From positions 1 through 64,000 of the forward strand of contig NZ_VXKN01000005.1 in NCBI RefSeq assembly GCF_008693185.1: a DNA stretch of 64,000 nt. The letters run 5' to 3'. Shown one piece after another: positions 35,428-44,917 of this stretch (position 1 is the stretch's first letter; each line of letters starts with the position of its first letter). This DNA comes from Acinetobacter qingfengensis. GTDB lineage: Bacteria > Pseudomonadota > Gammaproteobacteria > Pseudomonadales > Moraxellaceae. The notes under the pieces were generated by a model. The model had not been told where the DNA came from, did not search any database, and saw only the letters and a program-made list of their open reading frames with translations. The translations under genes and the position numbers were made by a program.

Positions 35428-37251
35428 ATGGTTGCGCAGAAAAAAGAAACGAAACAACGTAAAAAAGCCGTTAGTGCAAAACCCACGCTTGCTCAGGATT
35501 TATGGCGTTATCGGGTATTATGGACATTGGTTGCATTGGCTTTCTTATTGCTTGTTGGCCGTGCTTTTTATATTCAGATACTGGACAGTGATTTTTTACA
35601 GCAACGTGCTGACCGAAATATGACGGTGTTAGAAGATGTGCCTGCCATGCGTGGTGTGATTAGCGATCGTAACGGCATACCTTTGGCGATTAGCACGCCA
35701 ATGATGACAGTGGTGATTGATCCTACAGATTATCTGGAAGCCAAGGCACGACATGAAAGCGCACTTGCCAAACTTAAAACTGATCCAGACAACCTCAAGC
35801 TCAAACGTGATTTAACCACAAAAAATCTGGATTTGAATGCACTGGCGAAAGAAGTTGGTCTTAGTCCGGCTTATCTCCAGCAAGAAGTGCAAAAACGTGC
35901 CAATTCGCGTTACTTTCCTTTGAAAAAACAAGTACCACCGCCAATTGCTGATGACATTATGGCGAAAAATTTTCAGGGGGTATATACCGAAAAAACTTAC
36001 AAACGGTTTTATCCACAACCTCAGCCAAATGCCCAAATTATTGGGATTACCAATAGCAATGGTGATGGTGTCGAAGGTCTGGAAATGCAGCTAAACAAGC
36101 GTTTGGCTGGGGAAGCGGGTCAGCAAAAAATTCTGCGTGATCGTCGTGGTAATCGTTTAAAGGTTGAAGAAGTATTAAAACAGGGCAAACCGGGTGAAAA
36201 TGTTACACTGAGTATCGATTCCCGACTACAGTATATTATGTATCGCGAATTAACTGCTGCGGGTGTTGCTAATAATGCTCGTTCGGCAACTGCAATAGCC
36301 GTAGATGTTAAAACCGGTGAAATTCTCGCCATGAATAGCTGGCCATCTTATAATCCGAATGATCCAAATGGTTTAAAAAATAAGGATGCCATGCGTAATC
36401 GTGGTGCAATTGATTCCTTTGAACCCGGCTCAACCATGAAACCGTTTACCATACTTATGGGATTAGAAAGCGGTAAATTTACTCCGGAAACATTAATCAA
36501 TACCAGCCCGGGTAGTATGCGTCTTGGTAATCATACTATTCGAGATACCCATAATTATGGGACACTGACAGTTGGTGGCGTACTTATTAAATCTTCGAAT
36601 ATTGGTGCGTCTAAAATTGCATTGTCCATGCCATACGCTACTTTACCAACATTTTATAAAAAAATCGGTTTTGGTAAACGTTCGGCTGTAGGTTTTCCGG
36701 GTGAAAGTGCAGGTTTAATTCTGTCACAAAAACGCTGGAATATTTCGGAAGTTGCTACCATGTCGTATGGTTATGGTTTAAATGCCACAGTGCTGCAATT
36801 GGCACAAGGCTATGCCATGATTGCCAATCATGGTGTTGAAATTCCTTTAACTTTATTTAAACGTACAGAACCTGAGAAAGGGCAGCAAATGGTGCCGGTA
36901 CAGATTGCAGATAGCGTGTTACACATGCTTGAAGCTGTGACACAACCGGGTGGTACCGCAAAAGAAGCTGTTATTCCGGGTTATCGGGTCGGCGGTAAAA
37001 CCGGTACGGCGCATAAATTACGTCCTGATGGTAAGGGATATTCTCAAAGTGAATATCGGGCTTTATTTGCTGGTGTTGCACCCATCAGCAATCCGAGAAT
37101 AGCCATGATTGTCGTGGTAGAAAATCCACAGGGTAAATATTATGGTGGTCTGGTTGCAGCACCTGTATTTGCAAGAATTATGCAAGAATCTTTACGCTTA
37201 TTGAACGTACCATTGGATCGTCCATTAGAAACACCAAAAGGGGCATCATAA
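35428..37251 (+). CDS. ftsI: Peptidoglycan transpeptidase FtsI (PBP3)
   Basis: FtsI makes septal peptidoglycan cross-links and is a beta-lactam target. The 607-residue protein has a membrane anchor (about 33-55), an N-terminal pedestal domain and a transpeptidase domain with the active Ser in PGSTMKPF, SSN in LIKSSNIGASK, and KTGTA in GGKTGTAHK. AAGG is well placed. Co-transcribed with the neighbouring cell-wall genes. Confidence 0.97.
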   Translation: MVAQKKETKQRKKAVSAKPTLAQDLWRYRVLWTLVALAFLLLVGRAFYIQILDSDFLQQRADRNMTVLEDVPAMRGVISDRNGIPLAISTPMMTVVIDPTDYLEAKARHESALAKLKTDPDNLKLKRDLTTKNLDLNALAKEVGLSPAYLQQEVQKRANSRYFPLKKQVPPPIADDIMAKNFQGVYTEKTYKRFYPQPQPNAQIIGITNSNGDGVEGLEMQLNKRLAGEAGQQKILRDRRGNRLKVEEVLKQGKPGENVTLSIDSRLQYIMYRELTAAGVANNARSATAIAVDVKTGEILAMNSWPSYNPNDPNGLKNKDAMRNRGAIDSFEPGSTMKPFTILMGLESGKFTPETLINTSPGSMRLGNHTIRDTHNYGTLTVGGVLIKSSNIGASKIALSMPYATLPTFYKKIGFGKRSAVGFPGESAGLILSQKRWNISEVATMSYGYGLNATVLQLAQGYAMIANHGVEIPLTLFKRTEPEKGQQMVPVQIADSVLHMLEAVTQPGGTAKEAVIPGYRVGGKTGTAHKLRPDGKGYSQSEYRALFAGVAPISNPRIAMIVVVENPQGKYYGGLVAAPVFARIMQESLRLLNVPLDRPLETPKGAS

Positions 37252-37254
37252 CGA

Positions 37255-38763
37255 ATGACGACACTCGCTCAAATATGGCCTGATCAATCGCTGGTTGTTG
37301 GTTGGAAGAATACAGAATTTAAAGGGTTTTGTCTGGATAGTCGAAAAGTGCAGCCTGGACAAATTTTTATAGCCTTACAAGGCATTAATAACGATTTAGA
37401 AAAAACACAAGTTTATATGCAACAGGCTTTGCAACTTGGAGCAATTGGTGTATTGACTGAAATAGAAGATGCACTGAATACCAAGGATAATATTTTATAT
37501 GTGGCAAATTTACGACCTATTTTAGGCGCGCTTCAGCAACGGTTTTTACAGGCTCAGTCACCACAAATCTTAGCACGTACAGTTGCGGTCACAGGTACGA
37601 ATGGTAAAACTACGGTTTCCCGTTTAATTGCAGAAATATTGACTTTGCTACAACAGCCGACGGCAGTGATGGGCACAACAGGAAATGGTATTTTGCCAAA
37701 TCTTGAGGCATCTACACACACCACATTGGATGCCTTACAGTTTCAACAAATGCATTATCAATTTAGCCAACAAGGGGCAAAATTTTTATCGTTAGAAGCC
37801 AGCTCACATGGCATTGATCAAGGACGTATTGCCGGAACTGATATTGAAGTCGCAGCATATACAAATTTAAGCCGTGATCATCTGGATTATCATAAAACCC
37901 TCGATAATTATGCCAAAGCCAAAGCCAGATTATTTGATTTTACCAGTTTAAAACATGTCGTGATTAATGTTGATGATGCACATGCCGCATTAATGATTGA
38001 ACATGCACAGCATAATCCTTCACAGCCGAAAATATGGCGTTATAGTATAGAAAATATGCATGCGGAATATGTAATTTCTGCATTGAATTTTAGTTTGCAG
38101 GGTGCACAATTCAGATTACATACACCTACAGGTGAATATTCAATTCATAGTCCACTATTGGGACGCTTTAACGTTGAAAATTTATTGGCAGCCATAATTA
38201 GCGTGGAAAAACTCGGCTTTGCCTTAAATGCTATTGCGCCATTGATTCCTCAATTACATGGCGCACCTGGACGCATGCAAACCATTACCGATCAAAATCG
38301 TTTATTTATTGTGGATTATGCCCATACGCCAGATGCCTTACAGCAAGTATTACAAGGTTTACGGCATCATGTTGAAGCAGAGCTTTGGGCTGTATTTGGT
38401 TGTGGTGGTGATCGTGATCGGGGTAAACGGCCACAAATGACACAAGCAGCACTCACTACGGCAGATCACATTATTTTAACTTCCGATAATCCTCGTAGCG
38501 AAAATCCTGAACAAATTTTTGCCGACATGAAAACCGGGCTAGATTTTGCTGGGCATCAGGTTCAGGAAATTCATGATCGGAGGGAAGCCATAAAAGCTGC
38601 TGTGACACAGGCAAAAGCAGGTGATATTGTGGTCATTGCTGGTAAAGGACATGAAAATTATCAGGAAATTGATGGTGTCCGACATTGGTTTGATGATGTG
38701 ATTGAAGTTCAGGCTGCATTGAACGGACAACATCACCAACCTGATCAAGCCTATCTTGCCTAA
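37255..38763 (+). CDS. murE: UDP-MurNAc-tripeptide synthetase MurE
   Basis: MurE adds meso-diaminopimelate to UDP-MurNAc-L-Ala-D-Glu. The 502-residue protein has the ATP-binding GTNGKT loop, the Lys-bearing SLEASSHGI region and the DNPR motif (LTSDNPRSE) that indicates diaminopimelate rather than lysine specificity. It starts three bases after the ftsI stop. Confidence 0.97.
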   Translation: MTTLAQIWPDQSLVVGWKNTEFKGFCLDSRKVQPGQIFIALQGINNDLEKTQVYMQQALQLGAIGVLTEIEDALNTKDNILYVANLRPILGALQQRFLQAQSPQILARTVAVTGTNGKTTVSRLIAEILTLLQQPTAVMGTTGNGILPNLEASTHTTLDALQFQQMHYQFSQQGAKFLSLEASSHGIDQGRIAGTDIEVAAYTNLSRDHLDYHKTLDNYAKAKARLFDFTSLKHVVINVDDAHAALMIEHAQHNPSQPKIWRYSIENMHAEYVISALNFSLQGAQFRLHTPTGEYSIHSPLLGRFNVENLLAAIISVEKLGFALNAIAPLIPQLHGAPGRMQTITDQNRLFIVDYAHTPDALQQVLQGLRHHVEAELWAVFGCGGDRDRGKRPQMTQAALTTADHIILTSDNPRSENPEQIFADMKTGLDFAGHQVQEIHDRREAIKAAVTQAKAGDIVVIAGKGHENYQEIDGVRHWFDDVIEVQAALNGQHHQPDQAYLA

Positions 38764-38786
38764 TTACCGCCAAAAAAAGGATAATC

Positions 38787-40220
38787 ATGCATACTTCCAC
38801 CACCAGTACAGGGCGTTTAGACCCTTGGTCCAGCACACAATTACAGCAAGCAACACAGGGTTATTGGTTGATGCCTGATAATGCTGCTTTAACTGGGGGA
38901 AAATCCTCCGTTGCTCATGAAGCGTTACAAATTCAACGTATATTGACAGATTCCAGACAGGCAAAAGTAGGTGATGCATTTTTAGCACTCAAAGGTGAAC
39001 GCTTTGATGCGCATGATTTTGTTCGTCAAGTGGCTGAACAAGGTGCCAGTTGTGTTATTGTGCAACGTGCAATTGATGGATTAGATTTGCCGCAACTTAT
39101 TGTTGCTGATACTCGTCTTGCATTAGGACATTTAGGTACCTATCGTAGGCAGCAATGTTCATCGCTTCAAGTGATTGCATTAACTGGCAGCAGTGGTAAA
39201 ACTACGACCAAAGAGATGTTGGGGAGTATTTTTTCTCGTTTGGGGGAAACACTGGTTACCCGTGGTAATTTGAATAATGATCTGGGTGTACCAATGATGC
39301 TGCTGGAATTGAGGCAGGATCATCGTTATGCTGTGATGGAACTGGGTGCCAGTCATCAGGGAGAGATTGATTATACCTCTGGATTGGTTCAGCCTGATGT
39401 TGCTGGAATTATTAATATTGGCACAGCTCATCTGGGAGAGTTTGGTGGTCGTCAGGGGATCTGTAACGCAAAATCAGAAATCTATGCCCATATTAAATTA
39501 GGTGGTACGGCAATTATTCCCGTTGAAGATGATTTTGTGACTCAAATTCGTCAAGCGGCACAGCATGTTTCTCAGCTTGGTTTTGGAGAGCTGGGTGATG
39601 TATATGCAAAAAATGTTGAATTGTATGCTCAATCCTCAGAATTTGACCTGGTTACACCACAAGGTGTAATTCATATTCACTTACCCTTTGCCGGCGAACA
39701 TAATGTGCATAATGCTGAAGCTGCAGCAAGTTTTGCGCTGGCACTTCATGTGACATTAACAGACATTGCTGAAGGTTTGGCACAGGCGAAAGGTGCTCAG
39801 GGTCGTTTAAATTTCTTGAATAAACATCAATATCTATTGATTGATGACACTTACAATGCCAATCCTAATTCCATGCGTGCAGCGGCAGATGTGTTATGTC
39901 AGCAGGTTGGAATTAAAGTCATGGTAATGGGCGATATTGGCGAACTAGGTGATGCCGTTGGAGCCGAACATTATGCCCTTGGTCATGATCTACTACAAAA
40001 ACCGCTTGATTATCTGATTGCAGTAGGTGAATATGCGCCTGCTGTTGCGCATGGCGCAAATTCTAATAAATGTACCGCTTATGCAAATCAACAAGACGCA
40101 CTGGACGCCTTGCTTGCCCTTGTTAATAAGCATCAACCCCAGCCAATAACATTTTTGTTCAAAGGGTCTCGTTATACCCATACCGAAAATTTATTGGCGG
40201 CATTGATGGAGAAACTTTAA
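38787..40220 (+). CDS. murF: UDP-MurNAc-pentapeptide synthetase MurF
   Basis: MurF adds D-Ala-D-Ala to the UDP-MurNAc tripeptide. The 477-residue protein has the ATP loop TGSSGKTTTKEM, NLNNDLGVP, the AVMELGASHQGEI segment and DDTYNANPNSM. It abuts mraY with no gap. Confidence 0.97.
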   Translation: MHTSTTSTGRLDPWSSTQLQQATQGYWLMPDNAALTGGKSSVAHEALQIQRILTDSRQAKVGDAFLALKGERFDAHDFVRQVAEQGASCVIVQRAIDGLDLPQLIVADTRLALGHLGTYRRQQCSSLQVIALTGSSGKTTTKEMLGSIFSRLGETLVTRGNLNNDLGVPMMLLELRQDHRYAVMELGASHQGEIDYTSGLVQPDVAGIINIGTAHLGEFGGRQGICNAKSEIYAHIKLGGTAIIPVEDDFVTQIRQAAQHVSQLGFGELGDVYAKNVELYAQSSEFDLVTPQGVIHIHLPFAGEHNVHNAEAAASFALALHVTLTDIAEGLAQAKGAQGRLNFLNKHQYLLIDDTYNANPNSMRAAADVLCQQVGIKVMVMGDIGELGDAVGAEHYALGHDLLQKPLDYLIAVGEYAPAVAHGANSNKCTAYANQQDALDALLALVNKHQPQPITFLFKGSRYTHTENLLAALMEKL

Positions 40221-41339
40221 ATGCTGTTATGGCTGTTTGAACACCTTGCTGGCTATCATAGTTCATTTCAGGTGGTTCGTTATCTAAGCCTGCGTGCCTT
40301 ACTCAGTGTTTTGACTGCTTTGGGAATTGGATTGCTGCTCGGGCCAGTCATGATTCGCAAGTTACGCGCGTTGAAATATGGTCAGGCTGTCAGTAGCTAT
40401 GCGCCAGAAAATCATGCGGCAAAAATGGGAACACCGACAATGGGCGGTGTTTTGGTACTAATGTCAATTGGGATCAGTACCTTACTTTGGGCCGATTTAA
40501 GTAACCCTTATGTCTGGATTGTTCTGGGTGTAATGGTGATCTTTGGTGCAGTTGGCTGGGCAGATGATTGGATCAAAATCCGTTATAAAGATAATGCTGG
40601 ATTACCTGCACGTAAAAAGTTCTTCTGGACATCAATTGCTTCATTAGGTGCCGGGATTGCATTATATATCATTGCCATACAGCAGAATAATCCTGTGTAT
40701 ACTGCCAATATGCTGGATCTACTGATTCCATTCTTTAAAAACCTTAGCATTCCATTTTCTGCGATTCCATTGGGTATTGCCTTTATTGTATTCACTTATT
40801 TGGTGATTAATGGCGCATCTAATGCAGTTAACTTAACCGATGGTCTGGATGGACTGGCGATTATGCCGATTGTGCTGGTTGCTGCCGGTTTGGGTGTGTT
40901 TGCCTATTTGTCAGGTGATATTCGTTTTGCCAATTATTTACATATTCCTTATGTGCGTTATACCTCAGAATTGGTGGTGATTTGTTCTGCCATGATTGGC
41001 GCAGGGCTGGCATTTCTATGGTTTAATGCTCACCCGGCACAAGTGTTTATGGGCGATGTTGGCGCATTAGCATTAGGTGCAATGCTGGGAACAATTGCAG
41101 TTATGGTTCGTCAGGAAATCGTTTTTGCAATTATGGGTGGCGTATTTGTGATGGAAGCTATTTCAGTATTTCTACAAATCGGCTCATTGCGTATGCGTAA
41201 TAAACGAGTATTCTTAATGGCACCTTTGCATCATCATTATGAAAAACAAGGCTGGAAAGAAACTCAGGTGGTGATCCGTTTTTGGATTATTACCATCATG
41301 TTGGTTGTTTTAGGTTTGATGACGCTAAAATTACGTTAA
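40221..41339 (+). CDS. mraY: Phospho-MurNAc-pentapeptide transferase MraY
   Basis: MraY makes lipid I in the inner membrane. The 372-residue protein has ten membrane helices and the family motifs KMGTPTMGG, the aspartate pair in [23 protein letters not shown] and the His-rich [15 protein letters not shown]. It is the last gene of this cluster; a terminator follows. murD, ftsW and murG are not here. Confidence 0.97.
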   Translation: MLLWLFEHLAGYHSSFQVVRYLSLRALLSVLTALGIGLLLGPVMIRKLRALKYGQAVSSYAPENHAAKMGTPTMGGVLVLMSIGISTLLWADLSNPYVWIVLGVMVIFGAVGWADDWIKIRYKDNAGLPARKKFFWTSIASLGAGIALYIIAIQQNNPVYTANMLDLLIPFFKNLSIPFSAIPLGIAFIVFTYLVINGASNAVNLTDGLDGLAIMPIVLVAAGLGVFAYLSGDIRFANYLHIPYVRYTSELVVICSAMIGAGLAFLWFNAHPAQVFMGDVGALALGAMLGTIAVMVRQEIVFAIMGGVFVMEAISVFLQIGSLRMRNKRVFLMAPLHHHYEKQGWKETQVVIRFWIITIMLVVLGLMTLKLR

Positions 41340-41352
41340 TGGTTTATGTCCT

Positions 41353-41379
41353 TGAAAGCCAGCGATCATGCTGGCTTTT
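41353..41379 (+). terminator. Terminator of the rsmH-mraY cluster
   Basis: An AAAGCCAGC/GCTGGCTTT stem around GATCAT follows mraY by about 15 bases and ends in a T-rich tract. It also lies inside an in-frame extension of the next gene, which argues against that extension. Confidence 0.75.
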
Positions 41380-41399
41380 ATATTTTGCGGGAGATTAAG

Positions 41400-41720
41400 A
41401 TGTCAAAAATTGATGGTTCTGATGCACTTGCCATGATTAACAGCAAAATTGTACAAGATGATCAAACTTTACCTCAGGTTAAACTTAAGGATGGAAGTCA
41501 GGTTCAAACGGGTACAGTTGCGACAATGTTGTATAACATACAACGATATAATAAGGGTGAACGTGGAGCCGTAGAAACTGAGCTTAGCACTGCAATTCCA
41601 ACATTAGTTAAGGTTGGTTTATTTGATTTATTCACTGCTGAAGAATGGATTCAGGGTAATAATCCGGGACGGCGTTTCGTTGGTTTGAAGGCACAAGCAT
41701 TTCTGCAAAAAAATGGATAA
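41400..41720 (+). CDS. Small conserved protein, function unknown
   Basis: The 106-residue soluble protein has no signal or membrane segment. It contains a predicted helical middle and a C-terminal LFDLFTAEEWIQGNNPGRRF region. The ATG at 41400 has GGGAG upstream; the frame is open back to 41346, but that stretch is the mraY terminator. It precedes rlmA by five bases and may be co-transcribed. I do not recognise the family. Confidence 0.7.
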   Translation: MSKIDGSDALAMINSKIVQDDQTLPQVKLKDGSQVQTGTVATMLYNIQRYNKGERGAVETELSTAIPTLVKVGLFDLFTAEEWIQGNNPGRRFVGLKAQAFLQKNG

Positions 41721-41725
41721 TCCTT

Positions 41726-42547
41726 ATGAATTTAATGTGTCCTGTCTGTAGAGAGCAATTGATTTTACAAGAGAAAACATGGCGTTGTATTCATCAGCAT
41801 AGCTATGATCAAGCCAAACAGGGTTATGTTAATCTGCATGTAGTACAACATAAACATAGTAAAACACCAGGGGATACGCCTGAAGCAGTTGCTGCACGCC
41901 GCCGTTTCTTGAGTGCAGGCTTTTATCAAAAACTTCAGCAAAAAATTGTAGATGTGATTCAACCATTAGATCTTTTGTCCGCTATTGACATCGGTTGTGG
42001 CGAAGGTTATTACACACAAGCAATCGCACAGCAAATTCCACATTTGATCGCAGTTGATATTGCCAAAAGTGCAGTACAAATTGCTGCAAAACAAGATCGG
42101 CAGCGACAAGTTACATGGGTCGTTGGCACAGGTGCTATCTTGCCAGTACAAGATCAGAGTTTACAGTTGTGTAGTAGCTTTTTTAGTCCACTACCCAAAG
42201 CAGAAATGTTAAGAGTGTTACAACCTCAAGGATATCTATTGGTGGCAACCCCTGCACCACAGCATTTGCTTGCAATGCGTCACGCATTGTTTGATGAGGT
42301 TAAACCACATGAACCTGAAAAATTTGTGCAACAACTTGCCCCTGAATTTCAGCTTCTTGAACAATTTCTGATTTGTGATCAGTTACAACTCAATCAGCAG
42401 CAACTTCAGGACTTGATTGCCATGACTCCTTATGCATGGAAAGCCAAAGCTGAGCTGCGTACAGTACTGGAACAGCAGGCACAATTTAGCGTCGAAGCGC
42501 AATTCTGCTTATATCTTTTCCAAAAATCATCAGGCCCGATACGATAG
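41726..42547 (+). CDS. rlmA: 23S rRNA (guanine-745-N1)-methyltransferase RlmA
   Basis: RlmA methylates G745 of 23S rRNA. The 273-residue protein begins with a zinc finger (CPVC...CIHQHSYD), then the family segment QGYVNLHVVQHKHSKTPGD, and a SAM-binding domain with AIDIGCGEGYYT. The gene ends at the start of a hairpin terminator. Confidence 0.92.
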   Translation: MNLMCPVCREQLILQEKTWRCIHQHSYDQAKQGYVNLHVVQHKHSKTPGDTPEAVAARRRFLSAGFYQKLQQKIVDVIQPLDLLSAIDIGCGEGYYTQAIAQQIPHLIAVDIAKSAVQIAAKQDRQRQVTWVVGTGAILPVQDQSLQLCSSFFSPLPKAEMLRVLQPQGYLLVATPAPQHLLAMRHALFDEVKPHEPEKFVQQLAPEFQLLEQFLICDQLQLNQQQLQDLIAMTPYAWKAKAELRTVLEQQAQFSVEAQFCLYLFQKSSGPIR

Positions 42548-42578
42548 AATGACAAATTATCTTGTCATTCAGCATTTT
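42547..42578 (+). terminator. Terminator of rlmA
   Basis: A 9-bp perfect stem GAATGACAA/TTGTCATTC with a 6-base loop and short T-run begins at the last base of the rlmA stop codon. Confidence 0.75.
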
Positions 42579-42672
42579 TGCAAAAAGCCATATATGCATA
42601 TTCCAAATCGCTTAGATAATCTAACTTTTCTTGGTTATACTGCAAATATTGAAAATAAATGAGTTAAAAATC

Positions 42673-43611
42673 ATGCGTGTATTAGTAGTCATGGATCCGA
42701 TTGAAAATGTGAATCTAAAAAAAGACACGACAATGGCCATGTTATGGGCAGCCAGTCGTCGGGGACACGAGCTAGGTTATGTTCAGCAACAGGATTTATA
42801 TATCGATCAAGGTAAAGCATTTGGATTAATTGCGTCATTACAGGTGTTTGAAAATAATAAAAATTACTATCAGTTAGGCGAAAAGAACAAAGAATCCATT
42901 GCCGCTTATGATGTGGTATTGATGCGCAAAGATCCACCATTTGACATGAATTTTGTTTACACGACTTATATTTTGGAACAGGCTGAACGAGAAGGTGCAT
43001 GGATTATCAACAATCCTCGATCATTACGTGATTGCAATGAAAAATTGTTTGCAACACAATTTCCTGAATTACAAGTACCAACATTGGTCAGTTCACAGGA
43101 CAGTTTAATTCGTGAATTTATCACCCAGCATCAGGATGTGATTGTGAAACCGTTGGATGGTATGGGGGGAATGGGGATTTTTCGTTTGAGCGCAAATGGC
43201 GTCAATATTGGATCAACGCTCGAGATTTTAACTCAAAATGGTCAGCAACCGATCATGGCACAACGCTATATTCCGGAAATTGTAGATGGAGATAAACGAA
43301 TCCTGATGGTTAATGGTGAACCAATTCCTTATTGTCTGGCACGTATTCCTCAAAATGGAGAAACTCGGGGTAATCTGGCTGCGGGTGGTCGTGGAGAAGC
43401 AAGACCACTCACAGAAAATGATTTAAAAATTGCTAGAAGAATTGCACCATTTCTGCGAGAAAAAGGACTGATTTTTGTTGGCTTGGATGTGATTGGTGAT
43501 TATGTCACAGAAATTAATGTGACTAGTCCAACTTGCGTACGTGAAATTGATGCACAATTTGGTACATCTATTGCTGATACTTTATTTGATGTGTTGGAAG
43601 CTGGACGCTAA
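42673..43611 (+). CDS. gshB: Glutathione synthetase GshB
   Basis: GshB joins gamma-glutamylcysteine and glycine. The 312-residue ATP-grasp protein has RVLVVMDPIENVNLKKDTT at its start (given as motifs VVMDPIENV and KKDTTMAML), the ATP-binding KPLDGMGGMGIFR loop and the C-terminal EINVTSPTCVREID. The ATG at 42673 fits the family N-terminus; the open frame extends further back without support. Confidence 0.96.
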   Translation: MRVLVVMDPIENVNLKKDTTMAMLWAASRRGHELGYVQQQDLYIDQGKAFGLIASLQVFENNKNYYQLGEKNKESIAAYDVVLMRKDPPFDMNFVYTTYILEQAEREGAWIINNPRSLRDCNEKLFATQFPELQVPTLVSSQDSLIREFITQHQDVIVKPLDGMGGMGIFRLSANGVNIGSTLEILTQNGQQPIMAQRYIPEIVDGDKRILMVNGEPIPYCLARIPQNGETRGNLAAGGRGEARPLTENDLKIARRIAPFLREKGLIFVGLDVIGDYVTEINVTSPTCVREIDAQFGTSIADTLFDVLEAGR

Positions 43612-43625
43612 AATCTTCCTATATT

Positions 43626-43656
43626 ATGACCAAAGCTGATCGCTTTGGTCAATTTT
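43626..43656 (+). terminator. Terminator of gshB
   Basis: A 10-bp perfect stem TGACCAAAGC/GCTTTGGTCA with loop TGATC is followed by ATTTTT. The same nonamer TGACCAAAG recurs in the inverted repeat beyond the next gene. Confidence 0.85.
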
Positions 43657-43662
43657 TAAATC

Positions 43663-44163
43663 TCACCACCAATAAACCGGATATGTTCTCTTACTGATAA
43701 AGCAATGAGAAATCCATGCAATTAAAACAATACAAATGCTTCCTGCCAAAACTGGCTGAATTAAGAATGACCAAGGTGTATTCGTCATTAATATGACCAA
43801 TGGATTTGCACCAGCAGGAGGATGAGTAACACGTAATATTTGCATGGCAATAATTCCGGTAGCAACAGCAAATGCAATTTGCCATAAACCATTGCCAAAA
43901 AATTGCAAGACCATTAAGGCAATAAATGCAGTGATGAAATGTCCGCCAATAATGTGACGTGGTTGTGCCAAAGGCGACTCAGGTAATGCAAATGCCAATA
44001 CACAGGTTGCTCCAAAAGGGGCCATAATCCATAACTGATGTTGCATTAGCGTTAACCATTCCAAGCAGGAAATACATAAAAAACTTCCAATAAATGTTGT
44101 CATGATAAACTGCCATTTTGGCCGGGCAGGGGCAGCACTTGAACGAAATTGCATGAGATTCAT
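43663..44163 (-). CDS. HPP-family membrane protein
   Basis: The 166-residue protein has four to five membrane helices and the HPP motif with surrounding Gly and Ala in VTHPPAGANPLV (His-Pro-Pro near 125-127). It also has the internal MAPFGATCVLAFALPESPLAQPR region typical of HPP proteins (quoted as GATCVLAF and SPLAQPR). Some HPP proteins have been linked to nitrite transport in plastids and cyanobacteria, but bacterial roles are not settled. The ATG at 44163 begins the fold. It is divergent from a TetR gene across a 20-bp palindrome and is the likely target of that regulator. Confidence 0.85.
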   Translation of the reverse strand: MNLMQFRSSAAPARPKWQFIMTTFIGSFLCISCLEWLTLMQHQLWIMAPFGATCVLAFALPESPLAQPRHIIGGHFITAFIALMVLQFFGNGLWQIAFAVATGIIAMQILRVTHPPAGANPLVILMTNTPWSFLIQPVLAGSICIVLIAWISHCFISKRTYPVYWW

Positions 44164-44186
44164 GCTCAATAATTGGTGTAACTTTG

Positions 44187-44206
44187 AGTATACCGATCGG
44201 TATACT
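44187..44206. promoter_or_regulatory. Perfect 20-bp palindrome, likely TetR operator
   Basis: AGTATACCGATCGGTATACT is an exact inverted repeat with no spacer, 24 bases upstream of the HPP gene and about 110 upstream of the TetR gene. Palindromes of this size between divergent genes are typical TetR-family operators. Confidence 0.75.
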
Positions 44207-44240
44207 TTGGTCAAGTGCTGATTGGAATTTTGACCAAAGT
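44204..44240. repeat. Inverted repeat ACTTTGGTCAA / TTGACCAAAGT
   Basis: Two perfect 11-base arms (44204-44214 and 44230-44240) surround 15 bases. The left arm overlaps the end of the TetR-type palindrome. The arms share TGACCAAAG with the gshB terminator on the other side of the HPP gene. Confidence 0.6.
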
Positions 44241-44318
44241 TGCTGAATTTCTTCTCTCAATCTAAACATGATGAGATGGGCATTCTTGTACGGGGTTTAT
44301 TTTTTAAGCGAGAAATTT

Positions 44319-44831
44319 ATGGATAAAAAAAGGCAATATCTTCCACAAGCTTGGCAACTTTTTAATCAAAATGGTTTTCATGCGACAGGTGTGGAAGAAA
44401 TACGTCAGCAACTCAACATCACTAAAAAAACTTTATATCGTTATTTTTCGAGTAAAGAACAATTAATCATTGAAGTATTGCAATATCGGAATCAAGTTTT
44501 CTTGCAAAAATTAAGTGAATTTATGCAAAATCATAACGGTCATGCAGCAATGTTACGGTATTTGGATTTTTTACAAGACTGGGTTCAACAAGCAGATTTT
44601 TATGGCTGTAATTTTATTAATGCTTGTGCTGAATATAGTCATGTGAACAGCGCACCACATCAAATTGCACAGCAGCATAAAAAGAATATCGAACAAATTT
44701 TGGCATCTCATCAAATTGAGCAACCTTATCTTGATCAAATATTTACCGTAGGAGAAGGGTTAATTGTCAGCAGTCAGGTCATGGGCTATAACGAGCAAGT
44801 CTTTCTCAACTTAAAAAAATTATTTCTATAA
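44319..44831 (+). CDS. TetR/AcrR-family transcriptional regulator
   Basis: The 170-residue protein has the TetR N-terminal helix-turn-helix (about 5-52: FNQNGFHATGVEEIRQQLNI followed by TKKTLYRYFSSKEQLI) and a shortened, all-helical ligand domain with one CNFINACAEYS stretch. The ATG at 44319 is preferred over an upstream frame start at 44268. It is divergent from the HPP gene and probably represses it, and itself, at the 20-bp palindrome. The ligand is unknown. Confidence 0.85.
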   Translation: MDKKRQYLPQAWQLFNQNGFHATGVEEIRQQLNITKKTLYRYFSSKEQLIIEVLQYRNQVFLQKLSEFMQNHNGHAAMLRYLDFLQDWVQQADFYGCNFINACAEYSHVNSAPHQIAQQHKKNIEQILASHQIEQPYLDQIFTVGEGLIVSSQVMGYNEQVFLNLKKLFL

Positions 44832-44917
44832 AATTGGGGGGTGTAGATTGCTAATAAACTTTACATAATACAGGGAAGGATGATGATAATCTTGCGCTGC
44901 TTTAAAAGGAGATATAC

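Noticed and set aside
41346..41399. N-terminal extension of the gene before rlmA
   Set aside because: The extension is translated through the mraY terminator hairpin and lacks a ribosome binding site.
44832..44917. Insertion-sequence-driven promoter for the OXA gene
   Set aside because: The short upstream stretch has no IS end or outward promoter that I recognise, and the hexamers near 44848-44869 are badly spaced.
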